Of a DNA stretch of 64,000 nt, positions 11,137-22,600 are shown one piece after another; positions within the stretch are counted from its first letter, which is position 1; every line of letters starts with the position of its first letter. The translations under genes were made by a program, and so were the position numbers. The notes beneath the pieces are model-generated. The model did not search any database, had not been told where the DNA came from, and saw only the letters and a program-made list of their open reading frames with translations. The stretch spans positions 293,571-357,570 of the forward strand of contig NW_026515523.1 in assembly GCF_014898815.1 (NCBI RefSeq), given 5' to 3'. Source of the stretch: Panonychus citri. Taxonomy: Eukaryota; Arthropoda; Arachnida; Trombidiformes; Tetranychidae.

Positions 11137-11750
11137 AAAGAAAAGTAGCAGAAGCTTCAATTAATGAATTAATAGATGATGGAATTGTTATCCCATCCTG
11201 CTCACCTTGGTAATCACCAATTGTATTAGTATCAAAAAAGGGAACCACAGAAATGCGATTGTGTGTAGACTATAGAAAATTAAATGAGATAACTGTTAAA
11301 GATAAATTTCCATTACCAAATATTCAAGATTATCTTGATAGTTTAAGAGGAATGAAATTTTATTCATTATTAGACTTAAGATCAGGTTATCATCAAATGG
11401 CAATGGATCCAAAGGATCAGCCTAAGACAGCATTTGTCACTCCAAGTGGGTTGTACGAATACACTAGATTACCATTTGGATTAGCAAATGGACCTTCATC
11501 ATTTATGAGGATGATGACTATTGTTTTGAGTGGATTAATTTATAATACTTGTTTAGTTTTTATTGATGATTTATTAATTTATTCAGAAAATGAAGAAGAA
11601 CATTTAAGTAAATTAGAATTAATATTTACGAGACTCCAGAATGCAGGGTTAACTTTAAAACCTAATAAATGTTCATTTTTGAAAAAGAAAATTCTATTCT
11701 TAGGACACGTGATTAGTGAGAATGGTCAACAAGTTGACCCAGAAAAATAA
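11128..11750 (+). pseudogene. pol: Reverse transcriptase domain, one stop and frame breaks
   Basis: RT core of Ty3/gypsy type: LCVDYRKLNEIT, FYSLLDLRSGYHQM, TAFVTPSGLYEYTRLPFGL, and the catalytic FIDDLLIYS (variant of YVDD), then FLGHVIS. The catalytic aspartates (LDL and DD) are present. Upstream, the usual SPW-SPIVLV stretch contains an in-frame TAA near 11213. The frame closes at 11750 with a further shift into the connection domain. The enzyme copies element RNA to DNA in the cytoplasmic particle. Confidence 0.85.
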
Positions 11751-12326
11751 AAAGTTCAACAATTTCCTACTCTAGGACAGTTAGAGATATAAAATCTTTT
11801 GTTGCTTTATGCTCTTATTATCGAAGATTCATAAAGACTTCGCTAACATCGCCGACCTCTCACTAACTTAACAAGATTTTACTTTTGATTGGGGGCCAGA
11901 ACAAGAAAACGCTTTTAATGAGTTGAAATTTAAATTAACAACACCACCAGTTCTTGCTCATTATGATCCAGCAAAAGAAACTCAATTGCAGTGGACGCCT
12001 CAGGTTATGGTCTCGAGCAATTCTCTTACAAAGGATGATAATGGTTATCACCCTGTTGGATTCGCCTCCCGAATATTAAGAGGAGCAGAGTTACATTATC
12101 CAGTATCTGATAAGGAATGCTTGGCCATCGTTTGGGCAGTACAAAATTCAAGTCTATTTAGAGAATTAAATTTGAAGTAAACTGATCATTGTGCCTTATG
12201 CCACATTCATTCAAAAGATCCTCGCTCGCTTACAGCGATATGCAATGGCGCTCAATCATTTGATTTTCAGTTAAATATAAATCAGGGAAAATTCATGCTG
12301 ATGCCGATTGTTTATCACGATATCCT
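11751..12326 (+). pseudogene. pol: RT connection and RNase H domain, frame-broken
   Basis: The short stretch to 11922 has stops in every frame but still shows the usual connection residues (FVALCSYYRRFI read across frames). A frame from 11923 to 12180 gives the RNase H start (ALKFKLTTPPVLAHYD-like, GFASRIL, then YPVSDKECLAIVWAV, a hallmark of Ty3/gypsy RNase H). The rest to 12326 is again shifted (KIHADADCLSRYP-like end). Degrades RNA of the RNA-DNA hybrid in family members. Confidence 0.7.
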
Positions 12327-13650
12327 GTGGATGATATTGTTTATGATAATCAAAAGGATGAATGTGAAGAGTTGTTCACATTACTAGTTAACCAAATTAT
12401 TGAAGATAAAATAGATCTAGTTGATGAACAACGAAGAGATCAACGAATCATTAAAATAATTGAACAATTAGAAAACTTTTCTCATTTAGATCCCAAAGAA
12501 AGGAAATTAATTTCTAAATACAGAATCCGAGAGAATTTACTATACCGATTAACAATTAACCATTATGGAGAGAGTTGGAATATAGTTATTCCTAAAAGAT
12601 TAATTAAGCAAATTTTGCAAGAATATCATGATTCGGTCTTGTCCGGTCACCCAGGGATCTTTTCTACTTACAATAAAATTAAACAACATTATTGGTGGCC
12701 CCAGATGAGTAGAGATGTAACCAATTACGTTCGAAGCTGTCTAATTTGTCAATTAGATAAAAGAGGAAGTGGAACCTTAGAAGCTCCGTTAAAATCAATA
12801 ATTGTTAATAATGCATTCGAGAAAATTGGAATCGATTTAATCGGTCCTTCCCAACATCTAAGAAAAACAATTATATTATAGTGTGTACCGATTACTTTAC
12901 AAGATGGGTAGAGGTTGCAGCAATCAAAGATATGACCGCTGAATCAACAGCGACTTTCCTAATTAACTCGGTCTTCCTCAGACATGGTTGCCCTAGAACA
13001 ATTGTCTCAGATCAAGGTAGAAATTTTATATCTTCAGTGGTTGAACAAATTAGATTATTCTTCCAAAGTAAATGGTCATTTTCAACTGCCTATCATCCAG
13101 CAACAAATGGATTAACAGAAAAAGTAAATCAAACATTGTGTTCAATGTTAACTCATTATTGTAAAAAAGAAAACACTCAAAAGTGGAGCGAGTTAATCCC
13201 GGTGCTGGGATTCGCTTATAACTCGAGTGTAAATCAATCCACGAAAGCCTCTCCTTTTTATTTACTATATGGTCGTCAACCAACCTTACCCATTGATATT
13301 ATAATTAACAACCAGACATTTAAACAATTACCATCTAATTTAAAATCAACAATCAAAAAATGGCCTGAGATTTATGATCAAGCAAAACTTTACTCATTGA
13401 ACTCAAAAGAAAATCAAAAAATTCAACATGATCGGAAGAAATTACGAACCTATCAAGTAGGAGATGAAGTAATGTACAAGCAATTTCAGGGACCAAAGAA
13501 ACTGAAGCAAAAATTTAAAGGACCATATAAAGTGATAGAAAAACAAGGAGAAACCACTTATAAAATATTACGAACTGATAAAAAAGAAAAAATAAGACGA
13601 GCCCATAGTAATCAACTCAAGCCGTACTTTCATAGAAATTTAATTAATTT
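12327..13650 (+). pseudogene. pol: Integrase, split into two frames
   Basis: The frame 12327-12881 holds the HHCC zinc-binding domain (HPGIFSTYNKIKQHYWWPQM, then CLICQ). The catalytic core begins at its end and continues after a frame change at ~12881 in the next frame: YFTRWVEV, FLRHGCPRTIVSDQGRNF, then a typical AYHPATNGLTEKVN stretch. A C-terminal GPY/F module (GDEVMYKQF ... KFKGPYKV) ends at ~13630. The DDE residues appear present. Integrases of this group make 4-bp staggered cuts, matching the GTTA duplications. Confidence 0.85.
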
Positions 13651-15270
13651 AGTAACAATCTTAAGCATACTTACACGAATTGAGATGTTAGAGATCTCTC
13701 CTTTTATCTCTGGTGAACCTATTCTATGGAGAAAAACTGAATATCACCCAAGAAAATCAGCTCAACAAGTCTCTGTCATACTAGCATTTTCAAACCCATG
13801 TAAAGAAATCCCAATTGTTCTAAAAACAGACAAGGAAAGAAATGAATCCATTACATGTGAGTATAATCCAGCCATGTGTAAATATGTAAGGAAAATTCTG
13901 GACAAATTTGAAGAACATTGTTCATCATTTATTGATGAAAATTACATAAATCCTATTCGTAATATACCGAATGTAACAACCAAACCAGAAGAAAATATTA
14001 TAAAAATAAGACGAGAAATAATCACTGGAACTGTAGCCACCACAATAGTTGGTGGAATAGTAATTAGTGGCGTTAACTATTTATATAAACACATTTTCAA
14101 TCCCGAAATAGAAATACAACCAGTACTAACATCCATCGCAGAGTCTAACCAAGAATATAAGAAGCTGATAAAAAAGCAGTTTGAACAATTACATAATGTA
14201 AGCCAACAACTGTTTCTAATTTCTTTCGATGTGAATCAACTGCCTCAATATTTACCGTTAATAACATTTCAAGCCGCCGATACAGTAACGCAAGCAAATA
14301 ACCAGCTTAATCAATCAAAACATTTTAATGAAACAATTAGAAAGCTAAACCAAGGATTGATAAGTTTCTTTAAATACTTCAAAATTATTTTACCCTGCAC
14401 CAGAATGTTCATTAGATGAAATTGAAAATGTTAATGTAAATGTATACAATAACGAAAGATTTCCAACATTAATGGTAAATTTTACAACATTTTACGAGAT
14501 ACCACTAACCAAATATTTCAAGCAGATGCATTTACATTATATAATAATAATACACACACTTGTAAAGTTACATATAAAGGTCCAGAATATGTATTAGTCA
14601 ACATCACCGATTATCGATTCTGTGAGATTAGCGAGAAGGACTTGAAAGGTCATAATCCTATTTTTAAGAAAGTATCGAATTGTAAAGAAAACTTGAAGAA
14701 AATTGAGCTTTGGAAGAATGAAGTTTGTTTCAGCAATAGCCCTAATGTTACCACATACGCAGAAACGATTCAAGTTAAACAAATGGGAGAGCAGTATTTA
14801 ATACATTGTGCAGGACACAATTACTTTATATAGTAATATTAAATATATTTGTCCAAATAATGTGATAAGATTATCAAAATATACTAATTTTACTATCGAT
14901 GACCTAGAATATACAGTTCAAAAGTTCCAAATTCATAGTCAAGGTTCACCGGTATCAGAACATACACATGCAATCAATTTACGATTAACTCAACCATCGG
15001 CTAAAGAATTACAAATTGAACCACTTGATTTCATTAATCGATGAAGCTCAAGAGAAAATTGAAACAAGTATCAATCATCTTAAAATCAATTGGAAAATGA
15101 ATGTACCAATGTGGATTTGGATACTTATTAGTATTACCATCAGCTTCTTGTGTTGTGTTATTGGTTGTAGATTAATCCCTTATCCAAAAAGATCAATCAA
15201 CTCTGTGATAGTAAATAGAGAAAATAAGGAAAATAAGGACATTATTATACCTTTACATCAGTGTTATTAA
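13620..15270 (+). pseudogene. Env-like glycoprotein region, broken
   Basis: After the integrase GPY module the same frame continues through an env-like region to 14419, containing a hydrophobic glycine-rich segment (~14029-14080) as expected of a fusion-peptide-like stretch. Further pieces lie in shifted frames at 14642-14833, 14808-15044 and 15016-15270. The last ends with a clear membrane helix (WIWILISITISFLCCVIGCR) and a short basic tail. Length, position after pol, and C-terminal anchor fit an errantivirus-type env; sequence identity to a named env was not recognised. At least three frame breaks make this copy non-coding as written. Confidence 0.65.
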
Positions 15271-15275
15271 TACAA

Positions 15276-15601
15276 ATAAAATCAATGCTCCGGTGCTGGG
15301 GCAAGTTTTCGAAATTCTCGAGTGATGGAGATAAAATTACTAATGATAATGATAATTTACTTGGTGATGGATGTACAATTAACTAAATAAAAATGTTCTT
15401 TTCACCCGGTGATTGGGTTTTTGAAATCCTATTGATAAAATTTTAATTAACCCGGTGATTGGGTATTGAAATTCAAATTTATGATAAATTTCAATCAACC
15501 CGGTGATGGGTAATTTATTACTTATTATTCAAAACTCCGGTGATTTGGGGTAGATGAATAATTGAAGTTTTCTTCTTTCTTTTCTTTATTTTACAATTAG
15601 G
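15276..15601 (+). repeat. Cluster of CCGGTGATTGGG motifs in the env-to-accessory-ORF gap
   Basis: Five copies lie at about 15289-15301, 15404-15418, 15450-15464, 15498-15511 and 15535-15550. Several have self-complementary ends (ACCC...GGGT) that could form tiny hairpins with a GGTGATT loop. More copies lie at 9033, 9113, 10884, 13197 and 17064. No gene is seen in this gap. Confidence 0.7.
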
Positions 15602-16987
15602 ATGGAAGAAGACGATTGGAATGCAACAAATGCTCCTCCAGATCCAAAGCTAATCGCTTTCCAAAAGAAGATGGAAAATTTACAACTAAAAAATACCGGT
15701 CCAGGTTTCTTCATTTCTTCAAAACAACGAAAGAAAAATCATAATGAGTACACAAATCAAATCAAGCCAATTTCACCGAGTACAGTATTCAGAAAATGTT
15801 ATCTGATTTTGTCGATCTTCGCCACTAAATACACTAATTACTATGGCCATGTTTGGAGACCGGAGTTAGTATCACCTGATTATGATATATGTGGTACCCC
15901 AAAAGAAATGAACAAATTTACAAAATTAACAGTTACAGCGACTCACTCGGATAAATTACAAACCGCTCACCAAAACCTATTGTCTTATACCAGAAAACTG
16001 AATTATCAAAATAGTAGAAACTCTACAAAAATCAACCTTATTGACTTGCCAGAAAGACATTGCTCCTTATGCTTCCGCTTTAATCACACTAAGATTAATT
16101 GTGAATACTGCTCATACTGTAGTGAACCTGGTCACTTGAGGAAAAATTGTCCTGATTTACCTTTTAAAACTGACCAACAAGTGAATATTAATACCGTGAT
16201 AAAAACTAGCCCATCCAAATATTCCTATGCACGAGAACAACGGCGAGTTAAACGCAGAAAATTAAGGGAAGCATATGGAGGTAAACCATTTTGGAAAAAT
16301 CTTAATAATCCAATACCTGAACATTTAGAAAAATATGTTCCAATTGGTCCAAGAAATAATAAAAAAGAAACATTATCTCTCGACATCGAAGGTGACGGAA
16401 ATAATGGTGTAGGAAGTGTTCATTTATCAGGATGGTTTGGAAATGAAATTCGAATACAAACGGTATATTATGCTCAGGTTAAAAACACTACAATATCAAA
16501 CCCTAATACTCGAATTACCGGATTACAAATTAATGACCTAGCTACAGGGTTAAGTCTTGACGAGATATGTATGCAAGTACGAGAATTGGCCATCGGAAGA
16601 CGATTATTAACCCAAGGAAAGGATGATCTAAATAAACTTGAATTGACACCATCAAAATTAAAAGCTTCATTCATCCAACACGTTGATTTACAAGACCTTT
16701 GGCCTGGGTTACAACCAATAGGACTAGTTTCATTGGATAAGTTCTTATTTTTTAATCATCAAAAATTACGTAGAGATGATGATAAACATGTAACCATTGG
16801 ACATTCCCCTGAGAGAGATGCTCGAGTCACTCTTAAAGCGTACATCGAATTACAAAAGATGAAAGATAAAAATATTCCTATACCCACAGCTGAAGTCGTT
16901 CGAGACATGGTAAAAGCAGGGCAAAATATTCATCACTGGCTCCAATTACATTCAAATAATCCGATCGAAATAATCACTCTAGACTGA
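15602..16987 (+). CDS. Accessory retrotransposon ORF with zinc-knuckle region
   Basis: An intact 461-residue frame between env and the right LTR. Around residues 152-185 it has a double Cys cluster (HCSLCFRFNH ... NCEYC, then a CCHC knuckle CSYCSEPGHLRKNC), followed by a strongly basic patch (RREQRRVKRRK-like, ~205-220). The remainder is unlike any domain I know. Zinc knuckle plus basic patch suggests nucleic-acid binding. Its intactness next to a broken pol is notable. It could be a captured host gene, a duplicated gag-like product, or a regulatory protein. It starts at the ATG immediately after a short pyrimidine-rich leader. Confidence 0.7.
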   Translation: MEEDDWNATNAPPDPKLIAFQKKMENLQLKNTGPGFFISSKQRKKNHNEYTNQIKPISPSTVFRKCYLILSIFATKYTNYYGHVWRPELVSPDYDICGTPKEMNKFTKLTVTATHSDKLQTAHQNLLSYTRKLNYQNSRNSTKINLIDLPERHCSLCFRFNHTKINCEYCSYCSEPGHLRKNCPDLPFKTDQQVNINTVIKTSPSKYSYAREQRRVKRRKLREAYGGKPFWKNLNNPIPEHLEKYVPIGPRNNKKETLSLDIEGDGNNGVGSVHLSGWFGNEIRIQTVYYAQVKNTTISNPNTRITGLQINDLATGLSLDEICMQVRELAIGRRLLTQGKDDLNKLELTPSKLKASFIQHVDLQDLWPGLQPIGLVSLDKFLFFNHQKLRRDDDKHVTIGHSPERDARVTLKAYIELQKMKDKNIPIPTAEVVRDMVKAGQNIHHWLQLHSNNPIEIITLD

Positions 16988-17148
16988 TACGTCTGTCAAC
17001 CTTAATTGTATTAACTCTGTATTTTAATATCGTTTACTTTTTTTATATACTTTGTAAATAATGTCCGGTGATGGATAATATTATATTAATTAATTTCCTA
17101 ATAATTGTAAATCAACGGGGACGTTGATACTTTCTATGTACGAAGAAC
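16988..17148 (+). other. 3' untranslated part of the element
   Basis: Short AT-rich stretch with one more CCGGTGATGG copy (17064). A clear polypurine tract directly before the LTR is not visible; the nearest purine-rich bases are at ~17141-17147 (CGAAGAA), and a GGGG lies at ~17117. Confidence 0.4.
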
Positions 17149-17412
17149 TGTAAACTGGTTACACCACCAGTTCTTTGTTCAACCAGGTACCACCTCTCAC
17201 GTGGTACCTGGTTATCCTTATGGATGAAATTTGAGGAAGAAGATGAAGATAAGGGAAGATAATCTCCTCACTAACCATATAATGGCCAGTTTTCGGCCAT
17301 TTTAGGTATGGAAAATCAAGGAAAAGTTACCCAAGTGCCGCTCTACTTTTATTAATAAAGTGTTTATGTGGCAATTAATTGCAATAGTTTTATAATAGTT
17401 ATTTTCTTTCCA
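17149..17412 (+). repeat. Right LTR
   Basis: Starts TGTAAACTGG and ends TTTCCA, with an AATAAA at 17354-17359. Compared with the left LTR it shows two substitutions (CGGGG to CAAGG) and five deletions totalling nine bases, always shorter on this side. One of these deletions removes two bases of the GGGAGA/TCTCCC hairpin arm. Confidence 0.9.
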
Positions 17413-17416
17413 GTTA
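17413..17416. repeat. Target-site duplication, right copy (GTTA)
   Basis: Matches GTTA at 5454-5457 and closes the element. Confidence 0.8.
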
Positions 17417-19619
17417 TAACACAAACAATCAAATCAAAAAAACACCTCTAACCGTAACTGTGAAGGTGTGAAAAAATTTATCGCGTTCATTATCACGATT
17501 TGAAAATATTCCTATTACTGAATTCCAGGCTGAATTTTACTGAACTCAGAAACTTTCATTCTAATCTTAATGGCTGTTAGAAACACGAAATGAAGTCAAA
17601 CTGATCTCTTTTTTCACTTATGATCCAAAAAATTTTGCCGAACCATTTAAATAGTAGAGAATTTTATTTGTACTCAACCTGTTTAGAGTTGGTTTAATGT
17701 ACAGTAAAACCTCTGATAATGGTACTGAGTGGAAATAACTTATTCTCACTATTTACACAGCATTCGTACGAACAGAAATCATTTATTAATCAAAGAAGTT
17801 TTCATAATCAAAAGTAAATTGTGAGAGTAAATCTTTCGAGAAACAGCTTCCAGAAGAAATATTTGTGAATTGATTGAGGGTGATTTCTGACTAAACTAGT
17901 TGTGTTCGATGGTAGAAACTTAAATATTATGTTTTCAAACTTGGAAAAATCAACTTTGTGTCCATAGAAATCATTCAATGATTGATGAGTTTTTACCTCC
18001 TGATTGATTAATCAATCTTTGGTTTAAATTTGTTGGCCATTCATCAAATAGACTCGTGTTGGTCCATAAATTTTATTGAAATTGATAAATAACATTAACT
18101 TTATCAAACATATTTCCCTCGCGATGGATAATCGTCCCGATTATTCAGTGTTTGTTATTGTTTTTTCGAGCTCTTCAATTAAAATCTTGCAATTTTCATT
18201 TTTTATATTGACACTCAATTCTCTAGATAATTTACGCAAATGAACTCGAGCTTGTTCTCTGTATCGTTCTTCTTGAAATTTACCAAGTATCAGTATCTGG
18301 TTCGATTTTGATATAATTGATATGAAGTGAACGATACAAACAATACGACACTTTCAAAGATTTTATCATTTCTTCAAAATTGCCTGACAGCATAAGAACT
18401 TTTAGTTAAGTTTTGCCTAGGTAGATGTAATATCGCAAAAGGGTGCGGTAAAAGTGATCTATATTTTAAAATCAACTGAAACTGATTGATTTTTGTTTTA
18501 ACATCCGAAATTGATATCGAATCAATTTTAATTAATTCACTTAAATTGGTTGACTCTAATGGGTTACGACAATGTTCTGACTATCAACAAAAAACTGTTC
18601 GAAATCAATTACCAATTCTCTTATCAGTTTTTCAAAAACAATCGATATCATTGATCACAATTAAAAGCAATCTAAATGTTCAGTATTGTAACAAATTGTA
18701 ACAAATTGAACCTAATAGATATCTAGAGAATTTATCAGATTGTCAAATGGATACACATTATAACAATGTAATCACAATAATTTTATCAATAATTTTTTAG
18801 ATAATCGAGGTTGTCACGTAGGCGTAGAACATAAAATGTTAGATTGAATGATGGTAAACAAAATAGAATGAATTCGTTTAGAGCCGATGTTATTTTTAGT
18901 ACAATTTTTCGGTTTGGCTCACTTGTCTTGGTACTTCGAAGTTCGAACATACATATTTACAGGACTTCTGATCTAAGAATAGAAAGGTTACAAACAATTG
19001 AAATTTTAAATAATACAATAAAATAAATCAACTCAAGTCTCCAAAAATTGAGCTGATACTCAATCTATCACTAGTTTAGATGTTTAATTCAAGTATTAAT
19101 ACTAATCCAAAAAATTGGCTTTATTAGTTAAATTCAGTAGGTTGAAATTGAAAGGTTTACCTTTCTGTATTTTAAACTTAACGTTTCATGGTATGTAAAT
19201 GGAGCACAATTAATTGGTTCATTATCAACTTGAATTAGAACCCATGAAAATTCATCAATGTTAACAGTTGATTCAATTAAATCAAGTTATTCTGGTAACT
19301 TCACAGGTAGTGTTTTAAATTATCATTTTGTTATACTAATTAGTCAGAAATCGCCGAATTAAGTCTCAAATTTTTCATTGCATAGTAAATTTATCACGAT
19401 TAAAATTCTGAAATTTAGACTTGTAAAGTATCAAGTTGTTTTGGTTCAGATGCTAATATTAATAAATGATATATTAATATAAAGCACGTTTGATTATCGA
19501 TTACTTCTGAACGAAAAATTGGATGAAAAGTTTGATTAGCTCAGTTTGTTAAATAAACTTAAGACTTTTTTAATGGTCGGAAGAAATTTTTTCATTTAAA
19601 TGTACTATTTTCAAGTTGA
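17417..19619. other. Intergenic, no gene recognised
   Basis: About 2.2 kb of AT-rich DNA between the retrotransposon and the 3' end of paralogue B. Apart from the inverted-repeat arm at 18541-18654, only short open frames without recognisable similarity are present. Confidence 0.5.
18541..18654 (+). repeat. Inverted-repeat arm 2 (partner 1-117)
   Basis: Plus-strand copy of the sequence found inverted at the left edge of the window. It keeps an open frame of ~31 codons ending TGA at 18652-18654. Relative to arm 1, most differences are synonymous in that frame. Confidence 0.6.
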
Positions 19620-22600
19620 CTAAATGTTTTCAGTTTGATCCATTTGTCTTGTCCATTCGAACGAACTGGTTTCTCGTTCCGACGAAGACATTGAATTAAA
19701 CTTTCGAGTGCAGGTTTCTTTAAGTTTTCCATTGATAAGCATTGGGAATATAAATCCAAGCAAAAGTCCAACGGCAATGAACAATATGATTATACCAAAA
19801 GTAGCTCCTCCGCTTGTTCCTCCAATGGTAAGTTGATCACTTTTAAAACTATTTCTTCCACTTAATTGTTGATTTTTGTATTCATAATTTTTACAAACTC
19901 CTGAATCAATCGGATTTGCTGATTTATCGTTAATTGTATATCCAGATAAACTACATGAACTTTTCCCATCGTTTTGAGGACAATAGTTGAACGATACACA
20001 AAATTCACCAGCATTTGTCCAACTAGCACAAAGAGCAGCACATTGATCCAAATTTAAATTAATCTCAGTGTGAAAAACTTGAGAGACGATTTGCCGGCCA
20101 GTGGATTTAAATAGTTCTGAAACTTTCGCTGAAATAATTCAGATATTGAGTTATATTAATAAAAATATTCATTTTCTCTTCAAAAAAATATGAACAATAC
20201 TTACGAATATAAATGTCGCAATTGCTACTTTCCTGTGACATCGAATCAGTATAATATCCACTCAAAGTACAAGAACCATCACATTGTTGGAATGAGAAAC
20301 ACTCATCAGAGGAACTACACATTGAAGCACAATCATCGAGTGGAACATCAATAGCAATGCTAAGCGATTTTTTAAACTCTCTTGAAGATATCTTAATGTA
20401 ATCTAATAGTCGGTTCTTTGAGTAAATTTTACAAGATTCATCTTCTGTCGTTCGCGAGGATAAATTAGCATGGATAATGTTTGATGTATGACAAGATGGT
20501 TTATCTGAATATTGACAATAAACGAAAGTCTCACAAAGATTGACATTATCATGAGCACAAGTACGATAACAATCCCCAAGATTGGAAACATCTTTGGCTA
20601 GTATAACATCACCATTAGAATCAATCAGTTTCTTGCCAGTCGCCACCAATACGAAAGAGTCTCTATTTTTATCTAACTCATAAGTTACGTCAATGACTTT
20701 CGTAAATACAAAATAAACAATGAAATCTTCGAGCAAATAGAGTGGTAGAGTGTTGCTACGAATATGATCTTCCAGCTTGTCAAGATGAATTTCATGTTTG
20801 AATTGCGAATAACTATTGATTGGATAATATATATCGCAAGTTGTTCCATCATCACTATTGACAAGGCGCTTTTTAGATAGCCGACTACAAATGCTTGAAG
20901 TTTTGTCTTGAGGATTGCAAACTACAATTACCCTTTTTGAAAGAATTATATAATCAGTATAAAAGTCAATAAATTACCATGAAAACTTACTCTTGGTCCA
21001 TATAGAATCCAGCTTGTTTGTAAAGACAATCTCCAACTGATTCTGCATAAATTTCTGATAACCTTGAAATCGTCTTCTGAGACAATTTCATTCTCTCCTT
21101 ATGTAAACTATCTGTTAGCAAACGAAAAAGCGAAAAATTATTTTCCATCTTCGATATCTACCCAAGTGTCATTTTAAATTTACCTTCAATATTGGGAATT
21201 TTCAAAAAGGTTACCAATGCTATGATATTTGTATTTTCGAAAACGAGTTCGATATCAGCTATTCTTCCAGGAGAAATGTTCTGTCTCACCAAACTGGTCT
21301 TGAGTTTGTTGGCAAATCCGTTATAATGACTTTCTGCATACTTTATACAGTTAAAATCTTCTTCGTCTTTGTCACAACTGAAGTAAATTGCCAAAGTCTT
21401 TCTATCATTTGAATCAGGGTAACAATCACTAAATCGTAGAGATAATTCAGCTTCATAATCTCGACCCGATTCTGCCTCTTCTAATCCATAATAATCTTTT
21501 ATTTTCTCTTGGATAAATGTATAAGTTTCCTGGATAACCAGAGAAAAATATTAATATTCAATAGATTTATTTGGTTTTTCTCACTTACGTTGTTTACTTT
21601 TTTATAATTGTTTGTTGTAGTTCTCGCGAGAATAAAACCTTTGAATAATTTGGCATCGTACTGTAAAAGGTCCAAAATGTTAATCATAAAATGTGCGATT
21701 ACCTTAGATACTTACTGACGAAATGAAGTAATGGCTGGTAACGAATTTGTCATATTTAACTCCCTCGAATTCATAATCGTAATCAACTCTTTCCCAAACA
21801 TAAGTTTCGTATCCTGATCTCTATGTTTCATTTGGTTGGGAAAAAAATCTGAATATTAATGAAGATATTATTTTTTTTCCAAGTTAAACATCTTACAATG
21901 AAAACTTTACCAAGATATGAGTATTTATATGCGTCTTCATAGTTGAGGAAACCATATGAGGTGAATGTTCCGTAAGAACTTATTCCCGGACTATTCGGAC
22001 CAACAGCAGAGTTCAAACAACGACCTTCTCTCAGTGATACATGTACAGTTCCCAAATTATAATCGTATAGAGATTCCGTTATAATCCCTTGTTCTATTGT
22101 CTTCAAACTTGTGGTTAGATCTTCACTGTTAACGAACATCTAAGAAATAGAATTTCAAGTTTTAGAAAATTCAAAATATTAATAGATCATAGAGATTAAT
22201 TAAAATCGTTTGAAATCTAAGCGTCTTTTTGATTTCTTTAAATGGAAAGACTTTAACTGTAAGCTTTCCTTTAATTGGGAAACTGTTTTGAAAGTTTCGA
22301 TTATTATTTGCAAAAGAGTCGAAATTTCATTTATAAGTAATGGAACTTATGATGAGTTTGAAATTCTTTTTCGGTTGTGTTTCATTCTTGAGATGTTCAC
22401 TAATTATCGGTAATCTGATTTAATTTATTTTGGTGGAAGAATAATAAATCACAGAAGATGATATTTAGGTAATCTCAAGTTCTAATATGAAGGTTTGGTT
22501 GAAAATTATCACAATTTCCACTTTATTAATTACCTCACTTAAGGTTATCGATTTTCTGGGTCCATCAACAGTAGTTTTAGCAGTGAAATGATAGCTCGAT

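Larger units (their letters stand above)
5458..17412 (+). mobile_element. Complete Ty3/gypsy LTR retrotransposon with env-like region
   Basis: An 11,955-bp element bounded by LTRs (273 and 264 bp) beginning TGT and ending CCA, flanked by GTTA duplications. Order: LTR, tRNA-Gln primer site, ~3 kb leader with three tandem-repeat blocks, a small ORF, gag with a zinc knuckle, protease, RT, RNase H, integrase, env-like frame, a motif-rich gap, an accessory zinc-knuckle ORF, LTR. The protease-RT-RNase H-integrase order places it in Ty3/gypsy; env and the 4-bp duplication recall errantiviruses. The LTRs differ by only two substitutions plus five small length changes, so the insertion looks recent, yet pol has several frameshifts and a stop. 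It sits between paralogues A and B. Confidence 0.9.

Noticed and set aside
20860..20875. GGCGCTTTTT resembling the sDscam promoter element
   Set aside because: Lies inside a coding exon of paralogue B, lacks the CTTGAA half and has no start codon at the right distance.
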